DNA from: Mucilaginibacter glaciei | GTDB lineage: Bacteria > Bacteroidota > Bacteroidia > Sphingobacteriales > Sphingobacteriaceae | NCBI RefSeq assembly: GCF_014773245.1 | Contig: NZ_JACWMX010000006.1 | Coordinates: forward strand, 271,382-335,381 | Reading direction: 5' to 3' | Length of the DNA stretch: 64,000 nt | The notes under the pieces: model-generated | What the model was told of the DNA's origin: nothing | Database searches by the model: none | What the model saw: the letters and a program-made list of their open reading frames with translations, nothing else | Part shown: positions 8,811 through 16,229 of the stretch, one piece after another | How positions within the stretch are numbered: position 1 is the stretch's first letter | How the letters are laid out: each line of letters starts with the position of its first letter | Translations under genes and position numbers: made by a program

Positions 8811-9347
8811 TTGCCTGATCAATACTACTCTTACTTTGAAGCCGAGGAACAGGATGGCAGTATTTACTATGTATTTACTACTGACCATAATCTTGGTTAT
8901 ACTGTATACTTCAACATGGATGAATACACTGGCTATGTAAACAATTATCCTTTATTGCTACAAAAAGGTTATGCCTTTGGGTTTCATAAAAAGAAATTCA
9001 ATGCTGACTCAAAAAACAAAAATGACGAATTAGTAGCCAGTACAATTTATAAAATTTGTTTAGACTTTTTACAAGAGCAAGGAATTGAAACAGTTCTTTT
9101 GTATCATTGTGATGCAAACGACGGAAAACAAGCGTGTAGAAATAAATTATTTAATAAATGGTCTGATACCATAGTTAAAGCTAACACAATAGTAAAACAT
9201 TCAATAGAAGTTGTAATAGGCGACGACACGGATAATAAAAAGGAAATGTATTTAGGTTTTCTAACATTAAATGAAAATCCATTAATCGAAGAAATAAAAA
9301 CAGAGTTTAACGATTTTTCAATTAATTTAATCGCTCCCAAGGAGTAA
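8811..9347 (+). CDS. DUF6169-like protein
   Basis: 178 residues starting with TTG immediately after the preceding TAA. The N-terminus (YYSYFEAEEQDGSIYYVFTTD) and the central FGFHKKKFN region match my memory of the DUF6169 family, which occurs in Bacteroidota next to a small ORF. The later part (VLLYHCDANDGKQACR) has an alternating strand/helix pattern resembling an acetyltransferase-like or PIN-like fold, without clear catalytic motifs. AT-rich relative to phage structural genes, with its own upstream promoter, so it is probably a cargo gene. Function unknown. Confidence 0.65.
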   Translation: MPDQYYSYFEAEEQDGSIYYVFTTDHNLGYTVYFNMDEYTGYVNNYPLLLQKGYAFGFHKKKFNADSKNKNDELVASTIYKICLDFLQEQGIETVLLYHCDANDGKQACRNKLFNKWSDTIVKANTIVKHSIEVVIGDDTDNKKEMYLGFLTLNENPLIEEIKTEFNDFSINLIAPKE

Positions 9348-9474
9348 TCAACTTGTCTCTACTGATAGATAGTTTTCTTTAAAAGATTTCAGGTGATTTT
9401 GGATGACAATCATACTGACAAACTACTGTCACCATCACTAAAAAGAATAGCACCGATATTTGTACAGTTAGATC

Positions 9475-9558
9475 GTCTGAATCAGAATTTACAGGATTAA
9501 AAGATTATCAAAATTTTTATCCTGATAATTTAAGAATTCTGATAATCCTGATTCAGAC
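9475..9558. repeat. palindromic element 1
   Basis: Perfect 11-bp terminal arms GTCTGAATCAG and CTGATTCAGAC, with further imperfect pairing inside (ACAGGATTA... against TAATCCTG). The long self-complementary shape is that of a common Bacteroidota intergenic repeat family. Confidence 0.7.
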
Positions 9559-9636
9559 AACATCACGGTACTGACAAACTACTGTCACCATAAGTCGGAG
9601 TGATAGTGCTGATATTTGTATAGTTCCAATTGAAAG

Positions 9637-9728
9637 GTCATGCTGAACTTGTTTCAACACCTCTCATTAAGGTTTATATGTTGCACAAATGCTCATCTTT
9701 AGAGATCCCGAAACAAGTTCGGGATGAC
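9637..9728. repeat. palindromic element 2 (GTCAT...ATGAC type)
   Basis: Left arm GTCATGCTGAACTTGTTTC and right arm GAAACAAGTTCGGGATGAC pair imperfectly, differing at two internal positions. This resembles the widespread bacterial GTCAT-GAACTTGTTTC repeat family. Unrelated in sequence to elements 1 and 3. Confidence 0.7.
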
Positions 9729-9821
9729 AATTACAAGTTACTGACAAATTACTGTCACCACAACCAAAATAAATTGTTCCGACCTTTGAATTATGCCAAT
9801 CGGCATTCAAAACCAATCTTT

Positions 9822-9898
9822 TGAACCTTGATTATAATGATTAAAGGATTTCACGATTTTTAAATCAAGCAATCGAAAATCCTAAAAATCAAGGTTCA
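9822..9898. repeat. palindromic element 3
   Basis: Perfect 12-bp arms TGAACCTTGATT and AATCAAGGTTCA, with inner pairing of AAAGGATTT with AAAATCCT. It lies 50 bases upstream of the protease start. Confidence 0.7.
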
Positions 9899-9916
9899 GT
9901 CAACTAAACCAGCGCA

Positions 9917-9947
9917 TTCACTAAATTAATAACTCACTAATTAAAAA
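9917..9947 (+). promoter_or_regulatory. repeated leader before the protease start
   Basis: Reads TTCACTAAATTAATAA then CTCACTAATTAAAAA directly up to the ATG. Near-identical leaders precede the genes at 13315 (13282-13314) and 14248 (14219-14247). Could be a translation initiation enhancer or a repeat of another kind; see findings. Confidence 0.5.
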
Positions 9948-11129
9948 ATGAAGATATATCTATATGATACCGAAACGGATTGCATCGGAACGGGCAGTTT
10001 ATCGTCGGCCTACATCCAAACCCAGTTGCAGATCGCTGCCGGCGCAGATCTGGAAGTGCACATCAGTTCGGTAGGCGGCAGTGCCTTCGATGCCATCGCC
10101 ATTTATGACCTGCTGAAGAAGTACCCCGGCAACGTAACCACTTATATCGACGCACTGGCAGCTTCGGCAGCATCAATCGTAGCCATGGCAGGCAGCAAAA
10201 TAGTGATGAGCAAATATGCGTTGCTCATGATTCACAAACCAATGATAGGCAGCGGCGGCAATGCCGATGAGCTTTTAAAAGATGTGCAGATGCTGAATGT
10301 AGTGCAATCACGACTGGCGCAGATCTATATGGACAAAAGCGGACTGGACAGCGTTACGGTTAACAGTTTAATCAATTCCGTTACCTGGATGACAGCCGAC
10401 CAGGCGCTTAACCTGGGCTTTATAGATGCCATTGAAGATTACGCCGAAACCATCATTAACAGCGCGCTCATCAAAAAATACACTGATACCGCCCCAGCTG
10501 TTTATCAGCGTTGCATCAATAAGATCTTAACCCAAAAAACAACTATGAACATGGACAACCGAGAACTAATGGAGCGCACCACCTCCGTTTTAGACAAGAT
10601 TATGAACTTTTTTAAGAAAGTGGTCAACAAGCAAACCGTTACAGACAAAGGTTCCCTGCACCACAGCGGCGATCTTTGCGAAGGCACCGAAGTTTACCAG
10701 GACGAGGACATGACCACCCCTGCCATTACAGACACCTATACCACAGCCGACGGCGAGCAATTGGCTATCGAAAAAGGTAAAGTACAAAAGGTATCGCCGG
10801 CAGAGATTGTCGATGAAGACGAAGAAGAAGAGATGCCTGCCGACAAATTTAAAAAGACCCGTAAACCCGCCGATGTACAAAACGATATCAAACAATTTAA
10901 GGCCCGCCTACATGCACAAAACGCTTTATTGGCTGAGGCTAAAGCCGCTTTAGAAGAAGCCAATACCCGCCTCACTAAAACCCGGGAGGAGGTAAAGAAC
11001 GAAATAAAAAGCGACTTCACCCCGGAAGGATCTAAACGCAGCAGCAAGGCAAAAACAGAAACCCAACCCTTTTTTGCCCCACAAAGTGCCCTGGCACAAA
11101 ATGCTGTAAAGAAGGCGGTGGGGAAATAA
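9948..11129 (+). CDS. ClpP-like head maturation protease with scaffold-like C-terminus
   Basis: 393 residues. The first 170 form a ClpP/crotonase-like serine protease: catalytic Ser73 in ALAASAAS, His96 in MIHKP and Asp160 in GFIDAIED fit the ClpP triad. The following region is long, charged and helical (acidic DEDEEEEM near 285-295, coiled coil about 320-365), fitting a scaffold fused to the protease, as in HK97-type prohead systems. It would cleave scaffold/capsid during head assembly. The gene is followed by the minus-strand membrane protein and then the major capsid gene. The start ATG follows the repeated leader. Confidence 0.88.
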   Translation: MKIYLYDTETDCIGTGSLSSAYIQTQLQIAAGADLEVHISSVGGSAFDAIAIYDLLKKYPGNVTTYIDALAASAASIVAMAGSKIVMSKYALLMIHKPMIGSGGNADELLKDVQMLNVVQSRLAQIYMDKSGLDSVTVNSLINSVTWMTADQALNLGFIDAIEDYAETIINSALIKKYTDTAPAVYQRCINKILTQKTTMNMDNRELMERTTSVLDKIMNFFKKVVNKQTVTDKGSLHHSGDLCEGTEVYQDEDMTTPAITDTYTTADGEQLAIEKGKVQKVSPAEIVDEDEEEEMPADKFKKTRKPADVQNDIKQFKARLHAQNALLAEAKAALEEANTRLTKTREEVKNEIKSDFTPEGSKRSSKAKTETQPFFAPQSALAQNAVKKAVGK

Positions 11130-11175
11130 AAAAGAAATTAATAACTACAGCAGAATAAACTAACATTGATAAGAG

Positions 11176-11901
11176 TTACATGAACGCCTGCATCCCTTTT
11201 ATCAGATCTCTAACAGTATCATAACCACCGATAATTTGTTTGGCAGGGCTAAACTTGCTGCCAATGGTCAATAAGGTAATGCCCGCAAAAAGAGGAACGA
11301 ATAACAGCCAATGAAAATGCCAGAATACTGGCACGATGATGATAGCAAGCAGGAAAAAAAGAAGAAAAACACTACCCGCTTTACTGATTCGATTATCCTC
11401 AAACTCAAATTTTGTTAAGGAACCAGGTGCCAACTTGCTTACTTCCTCTAAAATTATAGCACCGTGTTTATAAAAAAGTGGCGGGAATTTAGAGCTTGGA
11501 CTGATATGTTGAATATCGACACCGCGGTCTTTTAAGTTACTGATGAGTGTTTTGAAAATTGCAGCAGATATGCAAGGCTGCCCCATCATTACTATGGGCG
11601 ATACGTTTTGCTTTGTTGCGTAGTCAGCTATATAACGGCAAAATCCCAGCAGCGAAGTTGTCTTTGTCGACAAGATCTCTTCCAACTCCTCTAAACATGT
11701 CGGAAGCTGAAATGTGTCATGATAACACTTAGCTAAGCTTTTATAATTTACCAAATCGCAAGTCTCTTTCCACTCCTTAATAGTGGTCTGGAAGGTCAAA
11801 TCTTCGCCCGGATAAACTTCTGGATCAAAAACCGCCTGACAATGATAAAAATCATTCAGTATCTGCAGAATTTCATCGGGGTTATATTTTGAATGCTCCA
11901 T
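11176..11901 (-). CDS. predicted two-pass membrane protein, antisense cargo gene
   Basis: 241 residues beginning MEHSKYNPDEILQIL. A soluble N-terminal 170 residues is followed by two adjacent membrane segments (about 178-197 and 199-217: FLLFFLLAIIIVPVFW, HWLLFVPLFAGITLL) and a short tail. No signal peptide and no recognised domain. It is transcribed against the head genes, exactly between protease and capsid, two genes that are normally contiguous, so it is probably a later insertion expressed in the lysogen. A role in immunity or exclusion is possible but unproven. Confidence 0.65.
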   Translation of the reverse strand: MEHSKYNPDEILQILNDFYHCQAVFDPEVYPGEDLTFQTTIKEWKETCDLVNYKSLAKCYHDTFQLPTCLEELEEILSTKTTSLLGFCRYIADYATKQNVSPIVMMGQPCISAAIFKTLISNLKDRGVDIQHISPSSKFPPLFYKHGAIILEEVSKLAPGSLTKFEFEDNRISKAGSVFLLFFLLAIIIVPVFWHFHWLLFVPLFAGITLLTIGSKFSPAKQIIGGYDTVRDLIKGMQAFM

Positions 11902-12009
11902 AGCTGTAACTAATACTCAAATATATAAAACATCGGATAACAAGTAACCTGCACTTAACCAATTCCTACTGCTTAATAAACCATCTAACTAAATCAACAA
12001 AAAAAAGAA

Positions 12010-13218
12010 ATGGCTCAATTTACATTTACAAACAACACCTATGCCGGTGAAGCGCTGGCGGGTTTCATGGCAAGCACGCTGCTGGAGGCCGACTCCGTAA
12101 AGCGTGGACTGCTAACTGTTATTAACGACGTTAAAGCACGCAAGGTGATCCTTGATGTAGACGACGATGTGGTACTGCAAGACCCAAGCGGCCTGTTTAC
12201 AGACCAGGGCACCACAGCCGCCCAACATGAAAGCTACCTTGACCCTGTAGTGTATGAATTCATGAAACAGGAACAATGGGACAAGCTGGTACAATCATGG
12301 GAAACCCAGCAGTTAAAGCCCGGTGCTTTCCAGGATTACGAAGGTGTAGTTGACCTGAGTGATTTTATGGTTCAACGCTACCTCACCAAGATACAGATTG
12401 CTAACGAGCGTTTGTACTGGCTGGGCAAAGGCGCTACTAAAGAGGCGGCTTTTACCGCTCCGTTCACCGGTTTATTGCCAACTATAGCCGCTGCAAGCGG
12501 CGTTTATAAAGTAGGTTTGGGTAGAGCGAATACGTCGATGGCAGCTTCAGCCATAAGCGGCACGGGGCAGGTAACCGTTAGCTCTACCTCTACACTCAAA
12601 GATGGCGATGTAGTAACTATAACTGCCGTAACCGGTACCAGTAAAGATACAACAAACGGCGGCGCAGGTATCGATGTGCAGGGACAATCGTACTTTATCC
12701 AGGTAGCAAGTGCCACTACCTTTAAACTAGTGCGTAATTACAACGAAGTAAACACCCGCAGGCCGGCTACGTTCAGCGGCTCTTCAACCGCTGCTACTGT
12801 AAGTTACATTAACAGCAGTAATGTGCTGGATGTGTTAACCGGAATTTACGCCCAGCTTGATCCTGCCGACCGCAGCCAGGAAGATTTTAACTTGCAGATC
12901 CCGCTTCACGTTGGCTATGCCTACGCACAGGCACAAGCTGATAAAGCAGTTAATGTATTAAACGCCTTTACTGATCCGAAGAAGATGGATTACCTGGGTG
13001 TGCCGCTACAACTCATGAACCACTGGCAGGCCAATACCATTTTGGGCGCTCGTTCATCAAACCTTTTCCTGGGTGTTGATCTGCTGGGCGATGCTTCAGA
13101 ACTATCTACCGTTTATATGAAGCCTTACACAAACGATAACGTAGTACGGATGAAAGCCCGCATGAAAGCCGCCGTAAACTACAAGTTTGCTAACGAGCTG
13201 TTTTACCTGAGCGCCTAA
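12010..13218 (+). CDS. major capsid protein with a beta-rich insertion
   Basis: 402 residues, MAQFTFTNNTYAGEALAGF..., without signal or membrane segments. The N-terminal (1-170) and C-terminal (270-402, ending NYKFANELFYLSA) parts look like Bacteroidota phage capsid proteins. Between about 178 and 266 there is a separate Gly/Thr/Ser-rich beta unit (DGDVVTITAVTGTS, QSYFIQVASATTFKL, RRPATFSGSS) of a type also seen in unrelated phage structural proteins, probably an Ig-like or FCCH-like surface domain. Position after the protease supports the call. Confidence 0.8.
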   Translation: MAQFTFTNNTYAGEALAGFMASTLLEADSVKRGLLTVINDVKARKVILDVDDDVVLQDPSGLFTDQGTTAAQHESYLDPVVYEFMKQEQWDKLVQSWETQQLKPGAFQDYEGVVDLSDFMVQRYLTKIQIANERLYWLGKGATKEAAFTAPFTGLLPTIAAASGVYKVGLGRANTSMAASAISGTGQVTVSSTSTLKDGDVVTITAVTGTSKDTTNGGAGIDVQGQSYFIQVASATTFKLVRNYNEVNTRRPATFSGSSTAATVSYINSSNVLDVLTGIYAQLDPADRSQEDFNLQIPLHVGYAYAQAQADKAVNVLNAFTDPKKMDYLGVPLQLMNHWQANTILGARSSNLFLGVDLLGDASELSTVYMKPYTNDNVVRMKARMKAAVNYKFANELFYLSA

Positions 13219-13235
13219 GGGCAATTAGCGAGTTA

Positions 13236-13272
13236 GTGATTGAGTGAATTAACGATTAATCAACTCAATCAC
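13236..13272. repeat. inverted repeat between capsid and tail-tube genes
   Basis: Perfect 10-bp arms GTGATTGAGT (13236-13245) and ACTCAATCAC (13263-13272) with a 17-base loop. No T-run follows, so it is not a standard terminator; it may be a processing or regulatory hairpin. Confidence 0.6.
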
Positions 13273-13281
13273 AACTCCTAC

Positions 13282-13314
13282 AATTCACCAAATCAATAAT
13301 TCAATAATTAAATT
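13282..13314 (+). promoter_or_regulatory. repeated leader before tail protein gene
   Basis: TTCACCAAATCAATAATTCA then ATAATTAAATT directly upstream of ATG 13315. Closely related to the leaders at 9917-9947 and 14219-14247. Confidence 0.5.
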
Positions 13315-13899
13315 ATGTCAATTTACAATAAAATAAACGCGGGCTTTAGCCTGGGTACGGCCGGGCCCGTTACATCGGGCATCGAAGATGTGGTCTACAT
13401 TTTTAATCAGGATGATATCACCCTCACTTACGATGTGGCCAACCCATTGATCGTTACAGGTCTTACTGCGGTAAGCGCAGCTAAGGTTTACAAATTCGAG
13501 GGCACCAATAACAGCTTCAATACCACGAGCAAGCTGGCCAAAACCCAGGTGGGCCCGCGTTATACCGAAGAGATAGACTTTAACATTGCCGGCCTCTCTG
13601 TTGATGTTAAGGCGCAATTGATGGCCATGGGCTACGGCCGTGTTAAGGCAATTACGGTAAACAATTACAAAGACAGCGACTCGGCAATCGAATTATTTGG
13701 CGCGGTAAACGGGTTGATCGTAACCGAAGCAGAACGTAATGCCGCAGACGAAACTTTGGATGGCGGGTACAAAATCAAGTTAACCAACCCTGATAAATTG
13801 AAAGAACCCTACCCGCCACGTGCGGTTTCTATCGCACCACAAAGCGGCACAGCGACCTACGCGAGCACTATTGCCGCGCTGGAAGCATTGGTAGCGTAG
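13315..13899 (+). CDS. major tail (tube) protein
   Basis: 194 residues, MSIYNKINAGFSLGTAGPV..., beta-rich, no signal peptide. Segments such as KVYKFEGTNNSFNTTSKL and RYTEEIDFNIAGL and its size fit the major tail/tube proteins of siphovirus-like Bacteroidota prophages. It sits directly after the capsid gene. The alternative is a head-tail joining protein, but repeated beta strands and its size favour the tube. Confidence 0.6.
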   Translation: MSIYNKINAGFSLGTAGPVTSGIEDVVYIFNQDDITLTYDVANPLIVTGLTAVSAAKVYKFEGTNNSFNTTSKLAKTQVGPRYTEEIDFNIAGLSVDVKAQLMAMGYGRVKAITVNNYKDSDSAIELFGAVNGLIVTEAERNAADETLDGGYKIKLTNPDKLKEPYPPRAVSIAPQSGTATYASTIAALEALVA

Positions 13900-13909
13900 T
13901 TCAAATTAT

Positions 13910-13982
13910 TAGTCATTAGGTCATTGAGTCATTTTAAGATGGTTAATGAACCAATGACTGCGAAGCAATGACCTAATGACTA
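13910..13982. repeat. 17-bp inverted repeat after tail protein gene
   Basis: Perfect arms TAGTCATTAGGTCATTG (13910-13926) and CAATGACCTAATGACTA (13966-13982), with a second partial copy of the GTCATT motif inside. The right arm ends four bases before the next ATG, so a folded hairpin would cover the translation start. No T-tract. Confidence 0.75.
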
Positions 13983-13986
13983 AAAA

Positions 13987-14235
13987 ATGAAAAAATACAA
14001 CTTAAAACCCGGCAAGCATCAGTTCGCCCCGGGTTCGACAGCGGTGCATGTTAACGACAATTTAACAGATGAGGAAGCCAAATGGTATCTTAAGCAATAC
14101 CCGCATATCGTATCACTATTTGTTATTAGTACGGAAGGCGGGAAGTCCGAAAGTCAAGGAGACATAAAAAGCAGCAGGCCAAAAGTCAAACGAAAGCGAA
14201 TCTCAAAACCAACCGCTAACTCACTAAATCAATAA
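13987..14235 (+). CDS. small basic phage protein (82 aa)
   Basis: MKKYNLKPGKHQFAPGSTAV..., with a soluble N-terminal part including DEEAKWYLKQYPHI and a Lys/Arg/Ser-rich C-terminal tail (SSRPKVKRKRISKPT). Its position just before the portal gene suggests a head or joining accessory protein. The final residues are read from the repeated leader of the next gene. No domain recognised. Confidence 0.55.
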   Translation: MKKYNLKPGKHQFAPGSTAVHVNDNLTDEEAKWYLKQYPHIVSLFVISTEGGKSESQGDIKSSRPKVKRKRISKPTANSLNQ

Positions 14236-14247
14236 TTCACTAATTAA
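14219..14247 (+). promoter_or_regulatory. repeated leader before portal gene
   Basis: ACTCACTAAATCAATAA then TTCACTAATTAAATG. Same motif as upstream of 9948 and 13315; here it overlaps the 3' end of the preceding 82-aa gene. Confidence 0.5.
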
Positions 14248-15522
14248 ATGAAGACCTATTTACCACAAATAGAACGGCGTATATTGGTAAGGCCTAACCA
14301 AACCTTCGGCATCCTAAATTACGATATGGATAACGCCTATCCTCAACGTATGCTGGAGCTGGTGGCACAATCGCCCACAGCCAAAGATTGCTGGAACAAG
14401 CGCACCAAATTTATTGGCGGTAATGGTTTTGAAGAAGCCGCTTTAGGTAAGCAGATCGTTAACGATAAAGGTTTAACCGTAGCCAAACTACTGAAAGCTA
14501 TTGCCAAAGATAAAGCGCTGTTCAGTGGATTCGCTATTCATGTAAACTACAACGCCAACTTCAAGATAGCCTCGGTTAATTATGTAAAGTTTGAGGATGT
14601 GCGCATAGGCGATACCGACAATACCGAAACCTCAGACAAGTTTGCCATCTACAGCGATTGGGGCCGCAAGACATGGAAAAACATCATGCGCAGCAAAATT
14701 ACCTTTATGGATAAGTACAATCCAAACGAGCTTGTGATCAAACAACAGGTAGAAGCCGCCGGTGGATGGGAGAAATATAAAGGGCAACTATTATATTTCA
14801 ACCCGGAGATAAATGATTATCCGTTAATTGAAGCCGATTCGGTTTGGGAAGATTTTGAAACTGAGGCTGGTATAAAGATCTTTAATAACCGTGAGGTGAC
14901 TACAGGCTTTCTTCCATCAACCATGTTGTTTATGCAATCGCGCCGCAAAGAGGCCGACAATAGCTCAAATATTGCCCATGGTGTAGACGCACCGTCGCAG
15001 TTAGAGAAAGACCTGGGCATTTTCCAAGGGGCCAAAAGCGCTCAAAAAATAATAGTGATAGAGTATGAGGACGAAAGTGCTAAACCGGAGTTTCAGCCAT
15101 ATGCTATTCAGAACAACGATAAGCTTTTCGAAAGTACAGAACGGTCCGTTGAAGCGAGGATCATTAAGGGATTCTCTGTACCCAAAGAATTGATCAACGC
15201 CGAAAAAACATCCGGTTTAAGCAATGGCAGTGAGAAAAAGCAGGCGATATCCGAATTAAACGATAATACCGCCCCCGACAGGGTGGAGCTTAGCGAAGCA
15301 CTGGCAGGTTTATTCTGTCACTACCATACCGATATCAATCAAACCGGCAATTGGTCTATCACCCCCATCCCCGCAAATATTGCTGATGAGGTAGCGGGGA
15401 TAAAAGCGGGGGCAGCAATTAATCAATTGCTGCAATCAACCCTCCCGACCCCCAATAAAATTGCCGCATTGGTTTACGCTTACGGCTTTAAACAGGCCGA
15501 GGCAGAAGCAATGTGTGCCTAA
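14248..15522 (+). CDS. phage portal protein
   Basis: 424 residues starting MKTYLPQIERRILVRPNQ. The pattern fits portals: an early aromatic/charged region (DMDNAYPQRMLELVAQSPTA), a central beta region (HVNYNANFKIASVNYVKFED), a helical stem region rich in Glu/Ser (RRKEADNSSNIAH), the segment RIIKGFSVPKELI common in Bacteroidota portal proteins, and a helical C-terminus. It would form the dodecameric DNA channel at the head vertex. Here it lies downstream of protease and capsid, opposite to the usual order. Confidence 0.75.
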   Translation: MKTYLPQIERRILVRPNQTFGILNYDMDNAYPQRMLELVAQSPTAKDCWNKRTKFIGGNGFEEAALGKQIVNDKGLTVAKLLKAIAKDKALFSGFAIHVNYNANFKIASVNYVKFEDVRIGDTDNTETSDKFAIYSDWGRKTWKNIMRSKITFMDKYNPNELVIKQQVEAAGGWEKYKGQLLYFNPEINDYPLIEADSVWEDFETEAGIKIFNNREVTTGFLPSTMLFMQSRRKEADNSSNIAHGVDAPSQLEKDLGIFQGAKSAQKIIVIEYEDESAKPEFQPYAIQNNDKLFESTERSVEARIIKGFSVPKELINAEKTSGLSNGSEKKQAISELNDNTAPDRVELSEALAGLFCHYHTDINQTGNWSITPIPANIADEVAGIKAGAAINQLLQSTLPTPNKIAALVYAYGFKQAEAEAMCA

Positions 15523-15525
15523 ACA

Positions 15526-15598
15526 CGCCAGCCGGCGATAAAAACATCTAAACAAAAAAACATGAAGAAATTAAAAATTTCTCCGCCGGCTGGCGGAG
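15526..15598. repeat. GC-rich inverted repeats before connector gene
   Basis: CGCCAGCCGGCG at 15526-15537 is the exact complement of CGCCGGCTGGCG at 15584-15595. The second copy is also part of its own hairpin CTCCGCC-GGCT-GGCGGAG (15581-15598). The two foldings are mutually exclusive, and a short ORF starts inside the loop of the larger one. Confidence 0.75.
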
Positions 15599-15621
15599 GT
15601 TGGAGGGCATCGCTATGTTAA
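15562..15621 (+). CDS. possible 19-codon leader peptide
   Basis: ATG at 15562 opens a short frame MKKLKISPPAGGGWRASLC whose stop codon TAA (15619-15621) overlaps the ATG (15615) of the connector gene. Translation would run through both hairpin arms. This could be a coupling or attenuation leader; it could equally be chance in a repeat element, since similar 'PPAGGGW' readings come from a GC-rich intergenic repeat. Confidence 0.3.
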   Translation: MKKLKISPPAGGGWRASLC

Positions 15622-16229
15622 ATTTAATAACCCTGGCCACCCTGCAACGCTACGAAGATATTGCTGCTAACGTAAAGCCAGAACGGATAAAAGTATTCAT
15701 TCAAAAAGCGCAAGAGTTGGATTTAAAGCCGTTTTTAGGCTACATTTTGTTTTACGACCTGATCAAACAGCTTGATATCGATGGTACTTTAAAAGATGAC
15801 GCCCCCCAGCACTATAAAGATTTGCTAAACGGCAGCGAATACCTGGACGAGCAAGGGCATATTGTATTACACCAGGGCTTGTTACCGGTGCTATCCTATT
15901 TTGCATTCGCCCGGTTTATTGAAGCTGATGCTGTGCATTATACAGCTACCGGCCCCGTAACCAAACGCTATGACAATGCCGATGCTGTACCGATGAAAGA
16001 CATTGTAAAGCTGGTGCAACAACAGCGAAGCACAGCTAACGCCTATGCAAACGAGGTAGAGCGGTTTCTGCTGGACCATCATGAACAATTCCCGGTATGG
16101 CATTACAATCGCAGAAACAAAAGCGCCAGGCAAGCAGGGCCGCGTATCCGCAGTGTTGATATTTCAGATCTCAACTACCCAGCAGACAATTTTGATCTTA
16201 ACCAATTTCTAACTGATTATTTAATCTAA
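15615..16229 (+). CDS. head-tail connector-like phage protein
   Basis: 204 residues from ATG 15615 (MLNLITLATLQRYEDIAANV). I prefer it to the TTG at 15600. All-helical N-terminal half (KPERIKVFIQKAQELDLKPFLG), then YFAFARFIEADAVHYT and a C-terminal DFDLNQF-type end. It resembles the Bacteroidota DUF6712-type proteins found beside portal genes and thought to join head and tail. Its stop overlaps the next ATG (TAATG), indicating coupling. Confidence 0.65.
   Translation: MLNLITLATLQRYEDIAANVKPERIKVFIQKAQELDLKPFLGYILFYDLIKQLDIDGTLKDDAPQHYKDLLNGSEYLDEQGHIVLHQGLLPVLSYFAFARFIEADAVHYTATGPVTKRYDNADAVPMKDIVKLVQQQRSTANAYANEVERFLLDHHEQFPVWHYNRRNKSARQAGPRIRSVDISDLNYPADNFDLNQFLTDYLI

Larger units (their letters stand above)
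9348..9947. repeat. array of three 57-nt units, each followed by a different palindrome
   Basis: Units at 9413-9469, 9569-9625 and 9739-9795 (the third is diverged) each begin with T-AC-TGACA...TGTCA-CCA and the first two end with GATATTTGTA-AGTT. Palindromes follow each: 9475-9558 (arms GTCTGAATCAG/CTGATTCAGAC), 9637-9728 (imperfect arms around GAACTTGTTTC) and 9822-9898 (arms TGAACCTTGATT/AATCAAGGTTCA). The gap from palindrome end to next unit is 10 bases both times. No gene is present; a 64-residue + ORF here only reads through the repeats. The type of palindrome resembles repetitive intergenic elements scattered in Bacteroidota genomes. Confidence 0.75.

Noticed and set aside
9630..9824. 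64-residue + strand ORF
   Set aside because: Reads straight through palindrome 2 and the third 57-nt unit; no protein-like pattern.
9413..9898. CRISPR-like array of repeats and spacers
   Set aside because: Only three units of 57 nt, the third diverged; the intervening pieces are 77-92-base palindromes rather than unique spacers, and there are no cas genes.
13236..13982. Inverted repeats as rho-independent terminators
   Set aside because: No T-tract follows either repeat and downstream genes are co-directional structural genes.
15600..15614. TTG 15600 as start of the connector protein
   Set aside because: ATG 15615 is better and the extra codons come from the GC-rich hairpin.
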